DNA from: Arthrobacter sp. U41
GTDB taxonomy: Bacteria; Actinomycetota; Actinomycetes; Actinomycetales; Micrococcaceae
Assembly: GCF_001750145.1 (NCBI RefSeq)
Contig: NZ_CP015734.1
Location: 1 to 64,000 of the forward strand
Length of the DNA: 64,000 bases
Direction: 5' to 3'
Numbering within the stretch: the first letter of the stretch is position 1; every line of letters starts with the position of its first letter. Made by a program: the position numbers and the translations under genes. Shown here piece by piece: positions 60,838-64,000 of the stretch. Under the pieces are notes generated by a model. That model was not told the DNA's origin and made no database searches. It saw only the letters and a list, made by a program, of their open reading frames with translations.

Positions 60838-61140
60838 ATGCAAAGTTATACACGCAAACTATTGACCGTCGTCACTGAAGCCGTACTTGAGGGAACGCTC
60901 GTTCGGGACATCGACCGGCTGAACGCCCATGGATACACCATCACCGACGCTCGCGGCAAAGGCCACCGCGGCGTCCGCAGTGCCGGCTGGGAAGCGAACA
61001 GCAACATCCGCATCGAGGTGGTATGCGACGACCAGACCGCCGGAGCGATTGCCTCCTACCTCCAGGAGCATTACTACCAGGACTACGCCATGATCCTGTT
61101 CGTGAGTGACGTAGACGTTTTGCGCCCGGAGAAATTCTAG
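60838..61140 (+). CDS. sbtB: SbtB-like PII family regulator
   Basis: 100-residue PII-like trimer-forming protein (LLTVVTEAVLEGTLVRDIDR, HGYTITDARGKGHRGVR, IRIEVVCDDQTAGAIASYLQ, YAMILFVSDVDVLRPEKF). SbtB binds adenine nucleotides such as cAMP or AMP and gates SbtA. The C-terminal CGPxGC redox hairpin of many cyanobacterial SbtB proteins is absent. It starts 5 bp after the sbtA stop, so it is co-translated. Confidence 0.9.
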   Translation: MQSYTRKLLTVVTEAVLEGTLVRDIDRLNAHGYTITDARGKGHRGVRSAGWEANSNIRIEVVCDDQTAGAIASYLQEHYYQDYAMILFVSDVDVLRPEKF

Positions 61141-61184
61141 ACCCTGGCCGCACGGGCCCGGCGAACGTCCGGGGTGACGCGGCC

Positions 61185-61661
61185 TCAGCTCCGGGGACGC
61201 ACGACCAGGACCGGGCAGACAGCGCGCCGGACACATTGGTCACTAACGGAGCCGAGCAGCATCCCGGCGAGACCGCCGCGCCCGCGCGATCCGACCACCA
61301 GCATGCGGGCCTCCTGTGAGATGTCTATCAGACTCTCGGCCGCGCTGGAGTGAACGGCCCTGGAGCTGACGGACACGGTGGGGTATTTGTCGATCCTCAC
61401 GCCCGCATCCCGCACGAGCTCCCCACGCACGGCCGCGGCGTACTCGTCAAAGGACGGCACGTATCCGAACTCCCAACCGGGTGGCTGCGGGGCAGTAGCG
61501 ATGGACCAGGCCCGCACGATGACGACGGGGACATGCAACTGGTCTGCGAGTCCAAGAGCCATGTCCAGGGCATAGCCTGCGCAGTCAGATCCATCATGTC
61601 CGACCACGATGCTGTCAGCCCGTGCCGGTATCAGTCCGTCACCCAAGTTTTCCTGGCTCAC
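61185..61661 (-). CDS. Universal stress protein (UspA family), ATP-binding type
   Basis: 158-residue UspA-fold protein. SIVVGHDGSDCAGYALDMAL is at the N-terminus, HVPVVIVRAW in strand 2, and the ATP-binding signature MLVVGSRGRGGLAGMLLGSVS (G-2x-G-9x-GS) near residue 125, ending CPVLVVRP. It is complete, convergent with sbtB and overlaps the upstream Usp-like frame by 4 bp. It probably supports survival under stress or energy limitation. Confidence 0.92.
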   Translation of the reverse strand: MSQENLGDGLIPARADSIVVGHDGSDCAGYALDMALGLADQLHVPVVIVRAWSIATAPQPPGWEFGYVPSFDEYAAAVRGELVRDAGVRIDKYPTVSVSSRAVHSSAAESLIDISQEARMLVVGSRGRGGLAGMLLGSVSDQCVRRAVCPVLVVRPRS

Positions 61662-62025
61662 TGGTGGTTCTCCTTGCCGCGGGAGGCCGGAACCGCGGTT
61701 GCCGGCCAGTGGATGGCACCGCGGTCGCGGGCCAGACGCTCTATTGCGGAGGCAATACGGCGGGTCCGCCCGGACTCAGAGCCACCGCCCCGCCGAGACG
61801 CTCCAACCGGAGCGTCTCCTGATTCCTGCGCTGTAACGAAGCGGACCAGGGCGGCGCCCGTCGGGAAGCCCAACGGGGTCGCGCGAGAGCGATCAGCAAG
61901 CGGGCACCTGAACCGCGCGCCTGCGCGGCCGCCGCGGCCAGAACCTCCGCAGCGCCGGATTCAGCGACGACAACGCTAAGGTACGTCCGCCCCGCGGAAC
62001 CCGCGATGGTACCGGGAAACACCAC
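61658..62025 (-). pseudogene. Frameshifted small Usp-like or stress protein
   Basis: Two frames join near 61875. The upstream one reads GRTYLSVVVAESGAAEVLAA to SGARLLIALARP. The downstream one reads GFPTGAALVRFVTAQESGDAP to AVPASRGKENHQ and ends with a 4-bp overlap onto the UspA start. A single-base indel would give one coupled protein of about 120 residues. The fold is reminiscent of a shortened Usp domain. Evidence is modest. Confidence 0.4.
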
Positions 62026-62158
62026 CGGGAAGTTGCGGTCTGAAACGTGCCTCTCGATTGTTCAAGAGCGAGCTCCTTCCAAACCGCCACCGCCAAACCA
62101 CGGCCGGCCACCCCACCGCCCCGTGCGGTAGCGTAATATCTATACCAACGAACTTAGA

Positions 62159-62521
62159 TTAGCGAACTATAGTTCTGATGTCTAGGGTGCGCGGGGTGGG
62201 CTCAGGGACGAGGACCGCGAGGAGTTCATCCAGTTCGTGACCGGCATCGACGGGATGGCGGAAGGGACGGCCCGTGGCGACGGTGTAGCTGTTGCGCCGC
62301 CCGGTCCGCGTCCTGGTGATATAGCCGGCCTCAACAAGGTCAGCTGTGATCTTCTGAGCTGCCCGCTCCGTCACACCCACCAGGGCGGCGACGTCGCGCA
62401 ACCGGATCTGCGGGTCACGGGCGATGGTCAGAAGGACGTGGGCGTGGTTGGTGAGGAACGTCCAACGCGTTTCGCCGGCAGGCACGGCGGGTGTCCCTGA
62501 ATCAAAATCCTTGGTTGCCAT
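62159..62521 (-). CDS. MarR-like winged-helix regulator, paralogue of 237-641
   Basis: 120-residue DNA-binding protein starting MATKDFDSGTPAVPAG. The winged helix is TRWTFLTNHAHVLLTIARDP, LRDVAALVGVTERAAQKITADL and GYITRTRTGRRNSYTV, with C-terminal HELDELLAVLVPEP. About half its core residues match the 237-641 protein. It is divergent from the TerC gene 102 bp away and may regulate it. A palindrome GAACTATAGTTC (62164-62175) overlaps its 3' end. Confidence 0.8.
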   Translation of the reverse strand: MATKDFDSGTPAVPAGETRWTFLTNHAHVLLTIARDPQIRLRDVAALVGVTERAAQKITADLVEAGYITRTRTGRRNSYTVATGRPFRHPVDAGHELDELLAVLVPEPTPRTLDIRTIVR

Positions 62522-62623
62522 TTCAAGGACAATAGTCGATCGGACCCGCAGACGCCCGGTCGGCGGCCGGGAGCGCAGGGAAAGCAATCAGTCTCTATCA
62601 GCTAATGACAAGAAAGGCTACCA

Positions 62624-63628
62624 ATGCTCGAAGTCAGTGCACTCCGCTGGATGCTCACCATCGGACTTATTCTCGGGCTGCTCGCCCTGGATCTTGGACT
62701 GGCCGCAGCCCGGCCCCACGTTGTCAAGTTCCGCGAGGCCGCAATCTCATCAATTCTGTACATTGCCGTGGCCATTGTCTTCGGACTGGTCTTCGCGATG
62801 CAGGTGGGCTGGGACTACGGCGCGGAATACTTCGCCGGCTACATCGTCGAAAAAAGCCTCTCCATCGATAACCTCTTCGTCTTCGTGATCATCATGTCGA
62901 CCTTCGCCGTTCCTGAGAAGTACCAGCAGAAGGTCCTGATCTTCGGAATCGCGCTGGCTCTGGTCATGCGGGCGATCTTCATCGCCCTGGGTGCAGCACT
63001 GCTCCAGCTGTTTTCCTTCATGTTCCTAATCTTTGGCCTGATCCTGATTGTGACCGCTGTGCAGCTTTACCGGCACCGCAACGCCGACCCGGACGTGCAG
63101 GACAACGTGCTGGTCCGGGTGGCCCGCCGGACATTGACCGTCACCAAGGACTACGAGGGCGGCCGGATGTTCACCCGCATCGCCGGCCGCCGCGCGGTAA
63201 CGCCGCTGTTCATAGTGCTGCTGGCAATCGGGAGCACCGACCTATTATTCGCACTCGACTCCATCCCGGCCATTTTCGGCATCACCGCCGAGCCGTACAT
63301 CGTCTTCACCGCCAATGCCTTCGCCCTGCTCGGTTTGCGGGCCTTGTACTTCCTTGTGAAGGGCCTCCTGGATCGGCTGGTCTACCTCTCCACTGGACTG
63401 GCGCTCATCCTGGCCTTCATCGGCGTGAAACTGGTCCTGCACTGGGGCCACGGCCTCGATGGCCGGGTACCGGAAATCAGCACCAACACCAGCCTCATCG
63501 TCATCGCAGTAATTCTGACAGTGACCACAACCGCCAGCCTGATCAAGGTCCGCAGGGACCCCACCGCACGCGCCCACGCGGGTTCTCTCACAGCGGAGAA
63601 ACCGTCCAATCCAGGGCCGACCGGCTGA
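62624..63628 (+). CDS. TerC family integral membrane protein
   Basis: 334-residue membrane protein with about nine TM helices. It has the TerC hallmarks EKSLSIDNLFVFVIIMSTF (about residue 80) and IGSTDLLFALDSIPAIFGIT (about 205), whose acidic residues lie in the membrane, plus FTANAFALLGLRALYFLV. TerC/Alx proteins are implicated in tellurite resistance and, in recent work, manganese export and metal loading of exoenzymes. It stands alone without terABDEZ genes. The C-terminal 30 residues are hydrophilic. Confidence 0.92.
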   Translation: MLEVSALRWMLTIGLILGLLALDLGLAAARPHVVKFREAAISSILYIAVAIVFGLVFAMQVGWDYGAEYFAGYIVEKSLSIDNLFVFVIIMSTFAVPEKYQQKVLIFGIALALVMRAIFIALGAALLQLFSFMFLIFGLILIVTAVQLYRHRNADPDVQDNVLVRVARRTLTVTKDYEGGRMFTRIAGRRAVTPLFIVLLAIGSTDLLFALDSIPAIFGITAEPYIVFTANAFALLGLRALYFLVKGLLDRLVYLSTGLALILAFIGVKLVLHWGHGLDGRVPEISTNTSLIVIAVILTVTTTASLIKVRRDPTARAHAGSLTAEKPSNPGPTG

Positions 63629-63634
63629 CCGGAC

Positions 63635-63898
63635 ATGGCCTTCCAGAACCAGCTTCAGCTCCTCAGGCCCAAGGCCTGTGGTGGCCGGCGAATCCGGCAG
63701 GCTGCAGAACTACAGGCAGCGGCTGATGTTTCGGTGGCGCTGGAATGGGCAGTCGTCGTGCTCGTGGTGACGCTGCTCATCATCGGCTACCTCGCGATCC
63801 GGCGCCTCGAGCTGCCGTTCCGCTACAAAGCCATGATCGCATTCGTTGGGGTGGGTAGCGGCCCGACACCCACCCGCCCAAAGGAGACTGCTTGCTGA
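63635..63898 (+). CDS. Small single-TM protein or membrane-protein remnant
   Basis: 87 residues. The N-terminus is basic and non-descript; one TM helix (WAVVVLVVTLLIIGYLAI) is followed by RRLELPFRYKAMIAFVGVG. The second half looks like part of a larger membrane protein. No clear ribosome-binding site. It overlaps the next gene start by a few bases. Function unknown. Confidence 0.35.
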   Translation: MAFQNQLQLLRPKACGGRRIRQAAELQAAADVSVALEWAVVVLVVTLLIIGYLAIRRLELPFRYKAMIAFVGVGSGPTPTRPKETAC

Positions 63899-64000
63899 TC
63901 GTGCTCACCGGAATTGACGGTTCAGGAAAGACGACGGCGGCACGGGCCCTGGTTGATGCCGCCCGCCGCGCGGGCCAGGGCGCCCTGTTTCTCGGCAACT
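63892..64000 (+). CDS. dTMP kinase-like P-loop protein, start only
   Basis: TTG 63892 with AAAGGAGA upstream opens a frame LLIVLTGIDGSGKTTAARAL that continues past the window end. GIDGSGKTT is the P-loop of thymidylate kinase-like enzymes. Only 36 residues are visible, so a related P-loop kinase remains possible. Confidence 0.6.
   Translation, partial: MLIVLTGIDGSGKTTAARALVDAARRAGQGALFLGN

Overview
The window looks like a large mobile plasmid, or plasmid-derived region, of a high-GC actinobacterium. The best guess is Arthrobacter/Pseudarthrobacter-like Micrococcaceae. This rests on GC-rich codon use, many GTG starts, an SCO6880-type conjugation apparatus, a class F sortase, and actinobacterial-looking ClpC and IlvD. 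No rRNA, tRNA or CRISPR array was recognised. Taxonomy and plasmid status are inferences.

Layout: 0.2-3.1 kb holds a winged-helix regulator, a CNNM/HlyC-type CBS membrane protein and a GNAT acetyltransferase. 3.2-7.0 kb holds two consecutive ParA/RHH partition modules, each bracketed by its own short-repeat family. Between them lie a miniature Tn3-type element and the remnant of a giant plasmid methylase gene. 7.19-17.88 kb is bounded by identical inverted Tn3-family ends. It contains tnpR and tnpA plus a passenger set: full-length clpC, a YegP-like DUF1508 protein, a zinc-ribbon protein, a flavin reductase and small stress-like proteins. 17.9-20.4 kb holds another miniature Tn3 element, the primase-like replication gene and a small RHH regulator. 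20.7-24.1 kb is a tight operon of MarR-XRE regulator, ImmA peptidase, multi-TM protein and exported hydrolase. It is divergent from the 24.4-35.8 kb type IV secretion (conjugation) operon. 35.8-40.8 kb holds hypothetical genes, a coiled-coil protein, the relaxase, MobC and a candidate oriT. 41-44.5 kb holds small regulators, KfrA, a broken zeta-type toxin-antitoxin locus and a serine resolvase. 44.7-46.1 kb holds broken stress genes. 46.8-51.6 kb holds a haloperoxidase-like hydrolase and an envelope cluster (two cupredoxin lipoproteins, CHRD protein, class F sortase). 51.6-53.3 kb holds an IS3-family element and Tn3 debris. 53.4-55.3 kb is a nucleotidyltransferase toxin-antitoxin-like pair. 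55.7-56.7 kb is a truncated OLD-type ATPase cut by another Tn3 end with its own resolvase. 56.9-64 kb holds ilvD, a DUF6671 protein, SbtA/SbtB, universal stress proteins, a TerC protein and the start of a dTMP-kinase-like gene.

How it fits together: replication, two segregation systems, addiction loci and conjugation maintain and spread the replicon. At least six Tn3-type ends, three serine resolvases and an IS3 element have assembled cargo for protein-quality control, redox, copper/envelope and bicarbonate functions. Several conjugation genes (VirB4, VirD4, a DUF4913 protein) and two stress genes carry single-base deletions. These are either sequencing errors or signs that transfer is decaying.
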